From Deltaproteobacteria bacterium (GTDB lineage Bacteria; Desulfobacterota; Desulfuromonadia; Geobacterales; Pseudopelobacteraceae): 5,538 nucleotides of DNA. The notes under the pieces were generated by a model. The model was not told where the DNA came from and searched no databases. It saw nothing but the letters and a program-made list of their open reading frames with translations. This document shows, piece after piece, positions 4,393 through 5,538 of the stretch. The number at the start of each line of letters is the position of its first letter. The first letter of the stretch is position 1. The stretch covers positions 1-5,538 of the forward strand of contig JAURXC010000178.1 of NCBI GenBank assembly GCA_030654645.1. The letters run 5' to 3'. Made by a program: the position numbers and the translations under genes.

Positions 4393-5538
4393 TTACCTGC
4401 AAAAAAACGGGGCGTGGTTTGATGAAAACTGGGGCGGATCGTTTCTGATAATTTCCGCAACCGCAGGGTGACGCTTGAAGCGCCGCTCCAGGAAACGCCG
4501 CACCTGCGCACGTCCCCAGCCGCCGGGATGCCGGAAGGCGGTGTACAGTGAAAGGTCCCCATCGTAGAACAGCCCCGTCCCGTACTCTCCCGCCTGGTCC
4601 CCATGGATCGGCATGTTGAAAACCGCCAGATTCAGAAAACCGATCGAATCCCGTTGCCGCACCACAAACTCCAGCGTCCGTTCTGCCTCAACCTCGCTCT
4701 CTCCCGGCGTACCGAACAGGAGATAGCAATAGACGGCGATCCCGGCCTGCAGCAGACCTGAAAGCACCCGTTCAACCACTTCCAGCCTGATTCCCTTCCC
4801 CATCCGGTCCAGAACGCCCTGGTCACCCGATTCCAGCCCCAGCTTGAGCATCACGCAGCCGGAATGCTTCAACGCCCGGCAGAAATCCGGATCGGCCAGC
4901 TGTTGATCGACCCTTGCGAAACCGTACCAGGGCGCACCGGGCGGATTTGCGGCCAACCCGCGCAGCAGCGCCGGGCTTATGGCATTGTCCAACAGGTGGA
5001 TCAGGGCCGGCCTGTGCATTGCCGTCAGATGCCGCAGATCAGACAGAACCCGCGAGACCGGAATCGGGTAATAATCGTTCCCCTCGGCCCGCTCGGGGCA
5101 GAACGAGCAGCGGTTCCAGTAACAGCCGCAGGCTGCGCTGTAGGGGAGGATCAGACCGGGCGAAAAATATTCCGGCAACGGCAGGCCGAAGTAGTCCGGA
5201 GCAACTGCTTGATCCGTTGCCGGGCTGACGCCGGAAAGCGACAGCAGCGCACCCTCCCCGGCTCCGGCCACCAGATGATCCACCAGTCCACCGAAAGGGC
5301 TGCTCCAGTCGGGACGCCGCATCCAGGAGGTCACCAGACCGCCACCCAGCACGATCTTCAAATTCGGGTAACGCTCCCTGATATGGCCGATCATGGCAAA
5401 GGTGCACAGGGCCTGGCTGAGATAGTTCAGCGAAAAGCCGACCGTGCCGATGCCGTCCAGCAGTTCCGGCAGGCGTCGGCTGAAATATGGGAAAAAGGGA
5501 TTGGCTTGCGGTTGCCGTGAGGCGGCAATCAGGTCAGC
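4393..5538 (-). CDS. B12-binding-type radical SAM protein, 5' end beyond window
   Basis: The frame is open from the right edge, giving 382 residues of a partial protein. The first ATG in view (5394) is internal, because homology-like sequence continues upstream (VGFSLNYLSQALCTFAMIGH). Residues about 30-105 look like the end of a cobalamin-binding Rossmann domain: helix, then NLKIVLGGGLVTSW, then VDHLVAGAGEGALL. The radical SAM domain follows, with the cluster region CGCYWNRCSFC at 137-147. It continues with LIHLLDNAISP, WYGFARVD, the strand/turn LGLESGDQGVLDRMGKG typical of B12-type radical SAM enzymes, and YLLFGTPGESE. Such enzymes cleave SAM reductively at a 4Fe-4S cluster and often methylate or rearrange unactivated carbons; the substrate cannot be read from the sequence. 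It is convergent with the PAS operon and separated by a 64-bp gap holding the repeat, so functional linkage to that operon is unlikely. Stop TAA is at 4395-4393. Confidence 0.9.
   Translation of the reverse strand, partial: ADLIAASRQPQANPFFPYFSRRLPELLDGIGTVGFSLNYLSQALCTFAMIGHIRERYPNLKIVLGGGLVTSWMRRPDWSSPFGGLVDHLVAGAGEGALLSLSGVSPATDQAVAPDYFGLPLPEYFSPGLILPYSAACGCYWNRCSFCPERAEGNDYYPIPVSRVLSDLRHLTAMHRPALIHLLDNAISPALLRGLAANPPGAPWYGFARVDQQLADPDFCRALKHSGCVMLKLGLESGDQGVLDRMGKGIRLEVVERVLSGLLQAGIAVYCYLLFGTPGESEVEAERTLEFVVRQRDSIGFLNLAVFNMPIHGDQAGEYGTGLFYDGDLSLYTAFRHPGGWGRAQVRRFLERRFKRHPAVAEIIRNDPPQFSSNHAPFFCR

Noticed and set aside
4864..5520. A 218-codon plus-strand open frame opposite the radical SAM gene
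   Set aside because: Antisense shadow; the radical SAM and GTPGESE motifs lie on the minus strand.

Overview
The window comes from a Gram-negative anaerobe, most probably a deltaproteobacterium of the Geobacter/Pelobacter (Desulfuromonadales) group. Reasons: HflX has the long extra N-terminal region I associate with that group; there is a small cysteine protein plus hemerythrin gene set typical of metal-reducing anaerobes; and a 'GGGCGAAC...GTTCGCCC' dispersed repeat is present. The species assignment is inference from protein character, not from a search.

Layout. The left part (about 1-2462) is a minus-strand, housekeeping-type cluster read right to left: a small membrane-anchored coiled-coil protein, fabI (enoyl-ACP reductase) and hflX (ribosome-associated GTPase, cut by the left edge). 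Gaps are about 80 bp with no obvious terminator, and a good sigma70-like promoter precedes the first gene. hflX has no ATG/GTG/TTG at the expected place. Its Shine-Dalgarno sequence is positioned for an ATC start.

The middle part (2463-4328) is a divergent plus-strand operon of four tightly packed genes: a 73-residue DUF1858/ScdA_N-like cysteine protein, a 150-residue multi-cysteine putative Fe-S protein, a 182-residue hemerythrin-like diiron protein, and a 145-residue single PAS-domain protein. It is preceded by a near-perfect Crp/Fnr-family palindrome (TTGACCGGGGTCAT), placed where a class II activator would sit over a TATGCT -10 element. Together this looks like a small redox or nitrosative-stress operon. 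The first and third genes together resemble the two domains of RIC/ScdA/YtfE iron-centre repair proteins, but split into separate polypeptides with an Fe-S protein between them. This is the most interesting part of the window.

The right part (4329-5538) contains a short repeat element whose first bases form the stop codon of the PAS gene. It is followed by a convergent minus-strand gene for a B12-binding-type radical SAM enzyme that runs off the right edge. No RNA genes, CRISPR arrays, insertion sequences or transposase genes were seen.
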